Source of the DNA: Nisaea nitritireducens
Lineage (GTDB): Bacteria > Pseudomonadota > Alphaproteobacteria > Thalassobaculales > Thalassobaculaceae
Assembly: GCF_014904795.1 (NCBI RefSeq)
Contig: NZ_JACZFS010000019.1
Coordinates: forward strand, 1-64,000
DNA: 64,000 bases
Reading direction: 5' to 3'
Below, piece by piece: positions 33,281-42,222 of this stretch. A program made the position numbers and the translations under genes. Numbering within the stretch: position 1 is the first letter of the stretch; each line of letters starts with the position of its first letter. A model generated the notes under the pieces. That model saw only the letters and a list, made by a program, of their open reading frames with translations. It had not been told where the DNA came from and searched no databases.

Positions 33281-34663
33281 TCAGGCTTTCTTAAGATGGT
33301 ATGATTTTGGACGGGTCAGGTTCTGGAAACCGATGACGGACAGCGCGCCGCCACGGCCGGTATCCTTGCAGCCGGTCCAGCACAGGCCGGGATCGAGATA
33401 GTCGGCGCGGTTCATGAAGACGGTGCCGGTCTCGAGCTGCGCGCCAATGGCGGCCGCCCGGTCGGTGTCTTTTGTCCAGAGCGATGCGGTCAGGCCGAAA
33501 TCGCTGTCGTTCATCAGCCGGATCGCTTCCGCGTCGTCCTTGACCTTCATGATGCCGACGACCGGGCCGAAGCTCTCCTCCCGCATCACCCGCATCTCGT
33601 GGTTCACGCCGGTCAGGATCTGCGGCATCAGATAGGCGCCGCCGTCATCTTCCGGGAACTGTTTCGGGTCGATCAACGGTGTCGCGCCGAGGGCGACCGC
33701 CTCCTTGGTTTGCTCACGGACCAGAGCGGCAAAGCGCTTGTGCGCCATCGGGCCGAGCGTAGTTGCCTCTTCCATCGGGTTGCCGAGCTTGTAGCCTGAG
33801 ACGATGGCGACCGCTTTCTCGATGAAAGCGTCATAGAGGCTCTCATGCACATAGATGCGCTCGATGCCGCAGCAGCACTGGCCGGAATTGAACATGGCGC
33901 CGTCGATCAGCGTATCGACCGCCGCGTCGAGATCGGCGTCTTCCATCACATAGCCTGGATCCTTGCCGCCAAGCTCAAGACCAAGCCCGGTGAAAGTTCC
34001 CGCCGCCGCCCGTTCGATGGCACGGCCGCCACCGACGGAGCCGGTGAAATTGATGAAATCGAACTCGCGGGTACCGATCAGTGCCTCGGTCGTGCCGTGA
34101 TCAAGGAAGAGATTGACGAAGAGCCCCTTCGGCAGCCCCGCTTCCTCGAAGGCGCGGACCATACGCTCACCGACCAGCAGAGTCTGCGTTGCATGCTTCA
34201 GCGCCACCGCGTTACCGGCAATCAATGCCGGAGCGACGGTGTTGATGGCCGTCATGTAGGGATAGTTCCAGGGCGCAATGACGAAGACCAGTCCATGCGG
34301 CTCCCGCATGATGCGGCGCTCGAACTTGTCCGAAGCCTCCACCACGATCGGCGCCAGCGCCGTTTCCGCAATATCGGCCATGTAGGAGGCACGCTCGTCG
34401 GTGCCGCCGAACTCGCCGCCATAGCGCACCGGGCGGCCCATCATGTGGGCCAGCTCCGGCACCATCTCGGCCTGCATCTCGCCGAGCCGGGCAACCCCGG
34501 CGCGGACGGTTGCGACCCGGTCGGCCAGCGGCCGTGCCGCCCAATCGCGCTGAGCGTCACGCGCCGCCGAGAGGATCTCGCGCGCCGCCGCCGGCTCGAT
34601 CACCGGACGTTCCGCGAAGACGGAGCCGTCGATCGGCGAAATACACTGAAGCATCTTGGTCAT
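33281..34663 (-). CDS. aldehyde dehydrogenase
   Basis: An NAD(P)-dependent aldehyde dehydrogenase of 460 aa starting MTKMLQCISPIDG at 34663, 7 nt after the glutamine-synthetase-like gene's stop; a longer frame to 34750 runs into that gene. Catalytic Glu in GLELGGKDPGYV and nucleophilic Cys in NSGQCCCGIERIYV are present. Short N-terminus and AERPVIEPAAA lead place it near the succinate semialdehyde/gamma-glutamyl aldehyde type ALDHs. Operon position between a gamma-glutamyl ligase-like gene and an iron ADH supports oxidation of a gamma-glutamylated aldehyde. Confidence 0.9.
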   Translation of the reverse strand: MTKMLQCISPIDGSVFAERPVIEPAAAREILSAARDAQRDWAARPLADRVATVRAGVARLGEMQAEMVPELAHMMGRPVRYGGEFGGTDERASYMADIAETALAPIVVEASDKFERRIMREPHGLVFVIAPWNYPYMTAINTVAPALIAGNAVALKHATQTLLVGERMVRAFEEAGLPKGLFVNLFLDHGTTEALIGTREFDFINFTGSVGGGRAIERAAAGTFTGLGLELGGKDPGYVMEDADLDAAVDTLIDGAMFNSGQCCCGIERIYVHESLYDAFIEKAVAIVSGYKLGNPMEEATTLGPMAHKRFAALVREQTKEAVALGATPLIDPKQFPEDDGGAYLMPQILTGVNHEMRVMREESFGPVVGIMKVKDDAEAIRLMNDSDFGLTASLWTKDTDRAAAIGAQLETGTVFMNRADYLDPGLCWTGCKDTGRGGALSVIGFQNLTRPKSYHLKKA

Positions 34664-34670
34664 TGAAGTG

Positions 34671-36050
34671 TCAGGCCCTTTCAAACCCGCGATTGACTTC
34701 CCAGTCAGTGACGCGGCGGTCATATTCCACCTGCTCCCAGCGGGCGGCATGGAGATAATGGTCGATCACTTCGTCGCCGAAGGCCGACCGCAGCATTTTC
34801 GATCCTTCGAGCGCGTCGGTTGCGGCACGCAGCGTCGCGGGGACCTCTGGGACGTTCGTGCCGCCATAAGCGTCACCCTTGAATTCGGGCTCCAGTGCCA
34901 TCTTCTTCTCGATCCCGTCAATGCCCGCCGCGAGCAGCGCAGCCATGGCAAGATAGGGATTGAGGTCGGAACCACCGATCCGGCACTCGACGCGCACCGC
35001 CTTGGTGCCGTCGCCGCAAACCCGGAAACCGGCCGTGCGGTTATCCATGGACCAGACGGATTTGGTTGGCGCGAAGGTGCCCGCCACGAAGCGCTTGTAG
35101 GAATTGATGTAGGGCGCGAGGAAATAAGTCATCTCCTCGGCATGCGCCAGCAGACCTGCGACATAGTTCTGCATCAGCTCCGACATGCCGTATTTGGCAT
35201 CCGGGTCGAAGAACAGCGGCGTGCCGTCGAGCGACCAGAGAGACTGGTGCACGTGCGAGGAATTGCCCGCATAGTCGTAGTGCCATTTCGCAAGGAAGCT
35301 GATCGCGTGGCCCTTGGCCCAGGCGATTTCCTTGCAGCCGTTTTTGATCAGCACATGCCGGTCCGCCATGGTCAGCGCCTCGGCATAGCGGACATTGATC
35401 TCTTCCTGGCCGGCGTCGGCCTCACCCTTGGAATTCTCCACCGGGATGTCGGCGCCGTGAAGACCGTTGCGGATGGCCCGCATCACCCCCTCTTCCTTGG
35501 TTGTCTGGAAGATGTGGTAATCCTCGTTATAAGGGCTGATGACATCGAGGTTGCGATAGCCTTGGGCGTGCGCTTCCTCGAAGCTCTGTTTGAACAGAAA
35601 GAATTCCAGCTCGGTGGCCATGAAGGCCTTCATACCCATCGCTTCCAGCCGGGCGACCTGCTTCTTCAAGATCGCGCGCGGCGAATGCGGAACTTCCTCG
35701 TGCGTGTGATGGTCGAGCATGTCGCAGAGCACCAGCGCCGTGCCTTCCAGCCAGGGAATGCGGCGCAGCGTGGAGAGGTCCGGCTTCATCGTGTAATCGC
35801 CGTAGCCCGCTTCCCAGCTGGTCGATTTGAAACCCTCGACCGTATTCATCTCCATGTCAGTCGCCTGGAGATAGTTGCAGCTGTGGGTTTCCTTGTAAGC
35901 ACTTTCGCAGAAGAACTCGGCATGGAAGCGCTTGCCCATAAGCCGGCCCTGCATGTCGATCTGTGCCGCGAGTACGGTGTCGATTTCGCCGCTCGCGACC
36001 GCCGCGCGCAGTTCCTCAAGGGTGAGTTTGCCTGCCATGCCGATACCCAT
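34671..36050 (-). CDS. glutamine synthetase family protein, gamma-glutamylamine synthetase (PuuA-like)
   Basis: A 459-aa GS-fold ligase that should join glutamate to an amine using ATP. Motifs: MATELEFFLF (metal Glu), NSSHVHQSLW (catalytic His loop), FAPTKSVWSMDNRTAGFRVCGDG and VECRIGGSDLNPYLAMAALL (metal/substrate Glu/Arg). It lacks the Tyr adenylylation site of GlnA, and the DQ..MQGRLMGKR N-terminus is typical of PuuA/FluG-like enzymes, so it is not housekeeping GlnA. The start at 36050 has AGGA upstream; 36053 and 36038 are alternatives. In operon with ALDH and iron ADH downstream, TRAP genes upstream. Confidence 0.88.
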   Translation of the reverse strand: MGIGMAGKLTLEELRAAVASGEIDTVLAAQIDMQGRLMGKRFHAEFFCESAYKETHSCNYLQATDMEMNTVEGFKSTSWEAGYGDYTMKPDLSTLRRIPWLEGTALVLCDMLDHHTHEEVPHSPRAILKKQVARLEAMGMKAFMATELEFFLFKQSFEEAHAQGYRNLDVISPYNEDYHIFQTTKEEGVMRAIRNGLHGADIPVENSKGEADAGQEEINVRYAEALTMADRHVLIKNGCKEIAWAKGHAISFLAKWHYDYAGNSSHVHQSLWSLDGTPLFFDPDAKYGMSELMQNYVAGLLAHAEEMTYFLAPYINSYKRFVAGTFAPTKSVWSMDNRTAGFRVCGDGTKAVRVECRIGGSDLNPYLAMAALLAAGIDGIEKKMALEPEFKGDAYGGTNVPEVPATLRAATDALEGSKMLRSAFGDEVIDHYLHAARWEQVEYDRRVTDWEVNRGFERA

Positions 36051-36171
36051 CATTCCTGTGTTCGGGGATGATCCCGGTGAGTGTCATCTGTCAGCGTCCA
36101 GGCCCGAAGGCCCGGGACGAGATCCGGCCGCCGTCTTCCCTTTCCAGGGCATCAGGCGGCCGGTATTCGTA

Positions 36172-36188
36172 ACTCCCGAAAAGGGAGT
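36172..36188 (-). terminator. weak hairpin between TRAP solute-binding gene and the GS-like gene
   Basis: ACTCCC (36172-36177) and GGGAGT (36183-36188) form a 6-bp stem with loop GAAAA. No T-run follows on the minus strand, so partial termination or mRNA stabilisation is more likely than full stop. The rest of the 36051-36194 gap shows no gene. Confidence 0.35.
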
Positions 36189-36194
36189 CAGGTC

Positions 36195-37250
36195 TTAGCT
36201 ATACCGGTACGGCTTGCCGGCCTTTTTCATATCCGCCGCATATTGCTTGAAGATCTCGACCACCTTCTTCGTCCGCGGCGTCCGGTCGGCAATTTCCTCC
36301 CAGAACTTCTCGGCCTCGTTCTCGACGGTCTTCCACTCGGCATCGTCGATGGAGGTGAGCTTCAGCTTGGTGCCATGGACACGCAGCTTGGCTTCACCGC
36401 CCCAATACCAGTGCTGGCGGTAATAGTGCGAGCTGTCCATGCAAAGACGGAACAGCGTCTTCAGATGCTCCGGCAGCTCGTCCCAGCGTTCGGAATTGGC
36501 GAAATAGGAACCGCACCAGGCGCCGGAAATGTTGTTGGTCAGGAAGTAGTTGGTCACATCCGCCCAGCCGACGGTGTAATCCTCGGTGATGCCTGACCAG
36601 GCGATACCGTCCAGCTCGCCGGTCTGCACTGCGACCTCGATGTCTTCCCACGGCAGGGTGACCGGCACCACGCCGAAGCGGGACAGGAACTTGCCTGCGG
36701 TCGGGAAGGTGAAGATCCGCTTGCCCTTCAGGTCGTCCAGCTTGTTGATCGGGTCGACCGTGTTGAAATGGCACGGGTCCCAGGCACCGGCACTGAGCCA
36801 GGTCACGCCGTCGACCTCGCCATAGGCTTCTTCCCAGATCTCCTTCAGGCCGTACTGCTCGAACAGCACAGGCACGTCGAGGCTGTAGCGGGTGGCGAAC
36901 GGGAAATAACCGCCGAACACCGAGATATCGACCGGAGCCGCGATGGAATCGTCATCGCTCTGCACCGCGTCGATGGTGCCGCGCTGCATGGCACGGAAAA
37001 GCTCGCCTGTCGGGACCAGCTGGTCGGCGAAGTAGAGCTCGATTTCCATCTCACCGTTGGCGACTTTGTTGAAGGCGTCGATGGACGGCTTGATCACGTG
37101 CTCGGCAAGGGCCGGGCCCGCATAGGTCTGCAGGCGCCACTTGATGGTCTTGTTGGTGGCGGCCTGAACGTAAGGCGCACTCAGTGTCGTTGCGCCGGCC
37201 CCCGCCGTCGCGACGGCAGCCGTCTTCAGAAAATCGCGTCTGTTCTTCAT
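36195..37250 (-). CDS. dctP: TRAP transporter solute-binding protein (Tat-exported)
   Basis: Periplasmic binding protein of 351 aa for a TRAP importer. The N-terminus MKNRRDFLKTAAVATAGAGA is a twin-arginine signal with cleavage near YVQAAT. The DctP-type fold is seen from KWRLQTYAGPALAEHV onward, with the long mid helices and a WSGITEDYTVGWADVTNY segment that supplies pocket aromatics. The Tat signal is a feature of the subgroup related to alpha-keto acid binders, but here the neighbours point to an amine-type substrate; the ligand is unresolved. Permease genes lie upstream on the same strand. Confidence 0.92.
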   Translation of the reverse strand: MKNRRDFLKTAAVATAGAGATTLSAPYVQAATNKTIKWRLQTYAGPALAEHVIKPSIDAFNKVANGEMEIELYFADQLVPTGELFRAMQRGTIDAVQSDDDSIAAPVDISVFGGYFPFATRYSLDVPVLFEQYGLKEIWEEAYGEVDGVTWLSAGAWDPCHFNTVDPINKLDDLKGKRIFTFPTAGKFLSRFGVVPVTLPWEDIEVAVQTGELDGIAWSGITEDYTVGWADVTNYFLTNNISGAWCGSYFANSERWDELPEHLKTLFRLCMDSSHYYRQHWYWGGEAKLRVHGTKLKLTSIDDAEWKTVENEAEKFWEEIADRTPRTKKVVEIFKQYAADMKKAGKPYRYS

Positions 37251-37391
37251 CTCACCAATTTCCCTCTTTGATGGGGTTCATTTGAACCCGTTGCCCCGAT
37301 GCGGCGGCTGAAAACAACCGTCGCATCTCCCTGTTGCGGCGCATCGCGCCTTCCTTCCCCGTTTTATTTCTTTTGCATCACGGCCTGGCTG

Positions 37392-38717
37392 CTAACGACC
37401 ATAGAAGGTCTTTGGCAACCAAAGCGCGATCTCAGGGAAGATCATGACCAGAATGAGCGCCAATGTCATGACCAGCACGAAGGGGCCGATGGACCGGTAG
37501 ATGTCCGACAGCGTTACCTCCGGCGGCGCCATGGCGCGCATCAGGAAGAGATTGTAGCCAAAAGGCGGCGTCATGTAGGCGATCTGGCAGGTGATCGTGT
37601 AGAGCACGCCATACCAGACCAGATCGAAGCCCAGCAGCTTCACCAGCGGCACATAGAGCGGCGCGACGATGACCAGCATTGCGGTGTCGTCCAGAAACAT
37701 GCCCATCAGGATGAAAGAGAGCTGCATCAGGATCAGGACTTCCCAAGGGCTGAGGCCGAGCTTGCCGATAAAGAAACCTTCGATGGCTTTCACCGCGCCC
37801 AAACCGTCGAACACCGACCCGAAACAGAGCGCGGCCAGGATAATCCACATGAACATGCAGCTGATGCCCAGCGTCTTGCGCAGGGTCTCTTCCATGACAT
37901 GTGCGGTCAGGCGGCGCTTTACCAAAGCAGCCACGGTCGCGGCGGTGGCGCCGACGGCGGCGCTCTCGACCAGAGACGTGACTCCCATCAGGAACAGGCC
38001 GGTCATGGAGAAGAAGATGAACAGCGGCAGGATGCCGGCCTGCAACAGCCGGAATTTCTCCGCCCAGCTGATCTCTTCGCGCTCTTCCTTGCTGAGGGAC
38101 GGGCCGAGGTTCGGCTGAAACCAGCAGCGGATGACGATATAGGCGATGAACATACCCGCCATCATCAGCCCCGGGAGCGCACCGGCGAGCCAGAGCTGGC
38201 TGACCGGCTGACGGGCGATCATGCCATAGAGCACGAGCACAACACTTGGCGGCACCAGAATGCCGAGCGAACTGCCCGCCTGGATCACCCCAGTCACCAT
38301 GATCTTGTCATAACCGCGCCGGAGCAACTCCGGCAGCGCGATGCTGGCGCCGATGGCCATGCCGGCGACCGACAGACCGTTCATGGCGGAGACCGCAACC
38401 ATCAGCAGGATTGTGCCTATGGCGAGGCCACCGTTCAGTGGCCCCATCCAGACATGGAACATCCGGTAGAGATCGTCGGCAATCCGCGACTCCGACAGCA
38501 TGTAGCCCATATAGACGAACAGCGGCAGGGTCAGCAGCGGGTACCATTTCATCAGCTTCATGGCCGCACTGAAGGCCAATTCCGAACCGCCATCGCCCCA
38601 CATCAAAAGCGCTGCGGCAGAGGCGACGAAACCGATAGCCCCGAAGACCCGCTGCCCCGTCAGGAGCAGCAGCATCATCGAGGAGAACATCAGGAGGGCG
38701 ATCAGCTCATAGCTCAT
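37392..38717 (-). CDS. dctM: TRAP transporter large permease
   Basis: The 441-aa DctM-type ion-coupled permease, with about twelve hydrophobic segments and family motifs such as AIGASIALPELLRRGYDK, GSSLGILVPPSVVLVLYG and YMTPPFGYNLFLMR. Its start overlaps the small permease stop by one nucleotide (TGATG), typical of coupled DctQM. It forms a full TRAP set with genes at 36195 and 38717. Confidence 0.94.
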   Translation of the reverse strand: MSYELIALLMFSSMMLLLLTGQRVFGAIGFVASAAALLMWGDGGSELAFSAAMKLMKWYPLLTLPLFVYMGYMLSESRIADDLYRMFHVWMGPLNGGLAIGTILLMVAVSAMNGLSVAGMAIGASIALPELLRRGYDKIMVTGVIQAGSSLGILVPPSVVLVLYGMIARQPVSQLWLAGALPGLMMAGMFIAYIVIRCWFQPNLGPSLSKEEREEISWAEKFRLLQAGILPLFIFFSMTGLFLMGVTSLVESAAVGATAATVAALVKRRLTAHVMEETLRKTLGISCMFMWIILAALCFGSVFDGLGAVKAIEGFFIGKLGLSPWEVLILMQLSFILMGMFLDDTAMLVIVAPLYVPLVKLLGFDLVWYGVLYTITCQIAYMTPPFGYNLFLMRAMAPPEVTLSDIYRSIGPFVLVMTLALILVMIFPEIALWLPKTFYGR

Positions 38718-39223
38718 CAGAGCTCCTCCCCGCGTGCGGCGGCAATGTCCTTGAAGAGTGTCGCCAGTGCCTGCAACAGCATCATGAAAACGCCGAAGGT
38801 CATGACGATTTTCACCGGCGCCATATAGGGCGCCCAGGCCGAGTAGCTCTGCTCGCCATACTGGATTGCGTAGGAGGTCGAGGAATAGCCGCCATAGAGC
38901 AACAGGCAGAGATAGAAGATCAGGAAAAGAACCGTAATCGAGTCGACCAGAGACCGGGTGCGCGGCTTCCAGGTCGAGTAAAGCAGATCCATCCGCACAT
39001 GATCGCCAAGCTGCATGGAATAGCTGCCGCCGAGCAGATAATAGGCCACCATCAGGAACTGGGCAGTCTCAAGGGTCCAGTGCGCGGGCAGGAATACGGT
39101 TTTTGAGAAGGACGAATAGAGCAGCACGCCCAGCATCGCGAAGATCAGATACATCGCGCACCGGCCAATGGCCCGGTTCACCTTCTCCACATACCTGACA
39201 TAGAGCCGTATCGCTTTAGGCAT
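38717..39223 (-). CDS. dctQ: TRAP transporter small permease
   Basis: A 168-aa DctQ-type protein with four hydrophobic segments and the mid-protein QLGDHVRMDLLYSTWKPRTRS motif (family pattern HxRxD). The ATG at 39223 gives MPKAIRLYVRYVEKVNRAIG; a longer frame to 39301 overlaps the amidohydrolase gene. The first 8 nt overlap the amidohydrolase 3' end, so TRAP and amidohydrolase genes are one transcript. Confidence 0.92.
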   Translation of the reverse strand: MPKAIRLYVRYVEKVNRAIGRCAMYLIFAMLGVLLYSSFSKTVFLPAHWTLETAQFLMVAYYLLGGSYSMQLGDHVRMDLLYSTWKPRTRSLVDSITVLFLIFYLCLLLYGGYSSTSYAIQYGEQSYSAWAPYMAPVKIVMTFGVFMMLLQALATLFKDIAAARGEEL

Positions 39224-40058
39224 CCCCGACCTCTTGCGTCTTGTGAAGGACTGGATCCCCGCCTGCAATTCCGGCAGACCCGGTGCAGCGGCCAATCGCA
39301 TCCCCGATCACGTCCGAAAAAACCTGCGCCATCGCCGTCTGCTCAGACGGCCCGCGGATCACATCGTTGCGGATTTCGATCATCACATTGAGCAGGCCGC
39401 GCGGCAGCGCATGCCTCTGCAATGTGTGCGTTACCCCATCCACCGGACCGTAAGGCTCGTTCCGCCGCACATCCAGACCTCCGAAAGCCTCGGCCCTTTC
39501 GAGCATGGCTTCAGCAAGCCTGGCATCCTCGTCATGCAGGATGCCGATCTCGAACGGGCGCCGGGCACCGTGATAGGTCGGCGTAAAGGAATGAATGGTG
39601 ACGATTACCGGCGCAGCACCGGCCGCAAGCCGCCGCTCTATGACGGAGCTGACCGCAGCATGGAAAGGGTTGTAGATCCGCTCCACCCGTTCCCACCGCG
39701 CTTCATCCGAAAGGTCCTGATTGCCTGGGATCGGGAAGATCTCACTGACGGCCGGCATTGCACTTTCCGCGCTCGGCGGCCGATTGCAGTCATAGACCAG
39801 TCGCGAAATGGAGGCGGCTACTAACGGGCAATCCAGTGTCGTCGCGATTACGCTCGCTACCGCCAGAGCACCCGGATCCCAGGCCACATGGCTTTCGCAA
39901 ACATCCGCTTCGAGGCCGAGATCGTTCAATTCAGGCGGGATAAAATTCGTGGCGTGCTCGCAGACAATGATGGCGGGCCCACGCCCGTTCTCATTGGTTA
40001 CCCGCACCGGATTACCCCAAGCGGATGCACCGGACATTGGCTGAGCCGTCGTCGCCAC
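39216..40058 (-). CDS. N-formylglutamate amidohydrolase family protein
   Basis: A 280-aa HutG-like/N-formylglutamate deformylase-family protein: IIVCEHATNFIPPEL near the start, HVAWDPGALAVASVIA, RLVYDCNRPP and VTIHSFTPTYHGARRPFEIGILHDED are classic. The family cleaves N-acyl glutamate amides (N-formylglutamate in histidine breakdown). No other hut gene is in the window. Sitting first in an operon with a gamma-glutamyl ligase, it may release glutamate from gamma-glutamyl intermediates; this is inference. Confidence 0.88.
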   Translation of the reverse strand: MATTAQPMSGASAWGNPVRVTNENGRGPAIIVCEHATNFIPPELNDLGLEADVCESHVAWDPGALAVASVIATTLDCPLVAASISRLVYDCNRPPSAESAMPAVSEIFPIPGNQDLSDEARWERVERIYNPFHAAVSSVIERRLAAGAAPVIVTIHSFTPTYHGARRPFEIGILHDEDARLAEAMLERAEAFGGLDVRRNEPYGPVDGVTHTLQRHALPRGLLNVMIEIRNDVIRGPSEQTAMAQVFSDVIGDAIGRCTGSAGIAGGDPVLHKTQEVGDA

Positions 40059-40119
40059 TCGTATTCTCCCTGCCTCTTGCAGGCATCTTTTTCAGCTTTG
40101 ACCAGCCAGTCAAGATTAT

Positions 40120-40170
40120 TTCTGAAAATTCTTCTTCTCTGATTTTCAGAATGTAGCATTATTTTCAGAG
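40120..40170. promoter_or_regulatory. candidate RpiR operator sites in the divergent gap
   Basis: TTCTGAAAAT (40120-40129) and ATTTTCAGAA (40142-40151) make a perfect 10-bp inverted repeat with a 12-nt spacer. A third half-site ATTTTCAGAG follows at 40161-40170. All lie in the gap between the RpiR regulator (from 40208) and the catabolic operon (from 40058). This is where a shared repressor or activator would bind; the specific binder is inferred. Confidence 0.6.
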
Positions 40171-40207
40171 CAAAGAATGGCGCTCAAGTGCCGACCGGGA
40201 GGATCAA

Positions 40208-41083
40208 GTGTCGGAAACCTCATCAGGAACCGTCGCGGAACGCATCAGCCGCCTGTTTGAAACGCTGACGCATGCGGAGCGCAAACTGAGCAATGTGATG
40301 CTGGAGAACTATCCGGTCTCCGGTCTCGGCACGATCACAGCGCTGGCCGAAACGGCGGAGGTATCGGCGCCCACCGTGGCCCGGATGGCCCGGAAGCTGG
40401 GATATGGCGGCTTCCCGGAATTGCAAACAGCACTCCGGACAGAGCTGGAAGCAACACTCTCCAGCCCGATCGCCAAGCATGACAGCTGGGCTGCGAACGC
40501 ACCGGACACCCACATCCTGAACCGCTTCGCCGAGGCGGTAACGGACAACCTGCGCCAGACGCTACAGCAACTGGATCTGGAGGATTTCGATGCGGTGGTC
40601 GATCTGCTTTCCGATCCATCCCGCAATATCTATGTCGTCGGCGGCCGTATCAGCCGCTCCATGGCGGACTACCTCTTCACGCATATGCAGGTCATTCGCG
40701 ACCGGGTGACGCTGATCCCGCCGAATTCGAACACCTGGCCGCACTATGTCCTGAACATGACGGAAGGCGACGTGCTGGTTGCGTTCGATATCCGGCGCTA
40801 TGAACACGACACACACCGGCTCGCCGAGATGGCAACCGAACAGGGGGCCCAGCTCGTCCTGTTTACGGATCAGTGGGGCTCGCCCGCGGCAAGACATGCC
40901 AGCCACGGTTTCCGCGCCCGGATCGAGGCGCCATCCGCCTGGGACAGCTCCGTCGTTATCATGTTCATACTGGAAGCCCTGATCGCAGCGGTGGAGACAG
41001 AGCGCTGGGAAGAAACCCGGGACCGGATGAAAACACTCGAACAATTGTTCGACCGGACGAAACTGTTCCGCAAATTTACCTGA
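40208..41083 (+). CDS. MurR/RpiR family transcriptional regulator
   Basis: A 291-aa regulator with an N-terminal RpiR HTH (about 1-75: LTHAERKLSNVMLENYP and VSAPTVARMARKLGYGGFPELQ) and a C-terminal SIS domain (about 115-270, with IYVVGGRISRSMADYLFTHMQ), which usually binds a phosphosugar or amine metabolite. The GTG start at 40208 has GGAGGA 5 nt upstream. Divergent from the TRAP/gamma-glutamyl operon, with repeated operator-like sites between, so it most likely controls that operon. Confidence 0.92.
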   Translation: MSETSSGTVAERISRLFETLTHAERKLSNVMLENYPVSGLGTITALAETAEVSAPTVARMARKLGYGGFPELQTALRTELEATLSSPIAKHDSWAANAPDTHILNRFAEAVTDNLRQTLQQLDLEDFDAVVDLLSDPSRNIYVVGGRISRSMADYLFTHMQVIRDRVTLIPPNSNTWPHYVLNMTEGDVLVAFDIRRYEHDTHRLAEMATEQGAQLVLFTDQWGSPAARHASHGFRARIEAPSAWDSSVVIMFILEALIAAVETERWEETRDRMKTLEQLFDRTKLFRKFT

Positions 41084-41094
41084 AGCGGCCCGTG

Positions 41095-42132
41095 CTATCG
41101 CCGGAAAGACGCGAGCAGTTCCAGATACTGACGGACCACGGTGTCCTCGCTGAATTTCGCTTCATATTCGGCCCGTCCGGCAGCAACCATCGACGTGGCC
41201 AGCGCTTTGTCGGCAATCGCTGTTCTCAATTGAGCCGCCAATCCTTCCGCATCTTCAAGATCGGCCAGCAGACCAGTCTCGCCATGGCGGATCAGGTGCA
41301 CCGGCCCCTCGCTCCGGGCCGCGACCACAGGGCGCCCCCGTGCCCAGGCTTCGATGACGACATTGCCCAGCCCCTCAACTCTGCTGGAACAGACCAGAAT
41401 GTCTGCCGTCTCCAGAAGGTCCGCCGTATCGTCCCACCAGCCAAGAAAGACAACGCGCGACCCGACACCGGTCTCCGCCGCCAGCGCCTTCAGCGCCTCC
41501 TCTTCCGGCCCCGTTCCGGCGATCCAGAGATATGCATCGGGCACATTCGCGAGGGCGCGGATCAGAACGTCAAACGCCTTGTTCCGGTGCAACCGGCCGA
41601 GCGCCAGCAACAACGGTGCGTCCTTTGGCGTCCCGAAGACGCCACGGTCAAGAACCGCCCCCGGCTTAGCATCGACGAAATTCGGCAGGTAATGCGCCCG
41701 CTCGGACGGCCAGCCCTGGCCGATTATATGGTCGATCAGCCCCGGTGCATTACAGATCAGCTGATCGAAACCGCGATAATACTTGATGTCGTAATAACCA
41801 CCGATCCGGCCGGCGCGGACATAGTCTCCCGGCGGGGTTTTCGACGCAGCCCGGTTCATCCAGGCGAGCACGACATCAGGCGCGAAAGCCCGAATGTCCT
41901 TTCGCAATTGCCAGGGCGTCAGAAAGTCGAGCGCGCCACCAAAGCTCAGTTCTGTGAAATCGACACCGCCTGCCCGCAAAATCTCGGCACGGCGACTATC
42001 CCGGCGGATCGCCACGCGCTGCGCCACAGCCATGCTACGCTCAGGCTTCGCCATGGCGGAGGCCAGCCGTTCGAAAAACACTTCGGCGCCGCCGTGGCGC
42101 GCGCCCGCCATGGTCTGATAAAGACGGATCAT
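41095..42132 (-). CDS. glycosyltransferase family 4 protein
   Basis: A 345-aa GT-B enzyme. The GT4 donor site is visible as ADILVCSSRVEGLGNVVIEAWARGRPVVAARSEGP (the E-x7-E region), after LLALGRLHRNKAFDVLIRAL. The N-terminus RLYQTMAGARHGGAEVFFERL is the usual GT4 start. Divergent from a GT9 gene, so the pair likely serves LPS core or another surface glycan. Exact sugar unknown. Confidence 0.9.
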   Translation of the reverse strand: MIRLYQTMAGARHGGAEVFFERLASAMAKPERSMAVAQRVAIRRDSRRAEILRAGGVDFTELSFGGALDFLTPWQLRKDIRAFAPDVVLAWMNRAASKTPPGDYVRAGRIGGYYDIKYYRGFDQLICNAPGLIDHIIGQGWPSERAHYLPNFVDAKPGAVLDRGVFGTPKDAPLLLALGRLHRNKAFDVLIRALANVPDAYLWIAGTGPEEEALKALAAETGVGSRVVFLGWWDDTADLLETADILVCSSRVEGLGNVVIEAWARGRPVVAARSEGPVHLIRHGETGLLADLEDAEGLAAQLRTAIADKALATSMVAAGRAEYEAKFSEDTVVRQYLELLASFRR

Positions 42133-42222
42133 TCAAATATCGGAAAAGCTTGTGACAACGAGGCGCATTGTGGTGTAGCCGGGACCTGACCGCAAGCGCA
42201 GCCACTTCGGGAGCCGTGAGAC

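Noticed and set aside
37299-38828. A 509-aa plus-strand frame rich in Gln, His and Asp
   Set aside because: It is antisense to the TRAP large permease gene; the hydrophilic repeat-like composition is the mirror of membrane codons.
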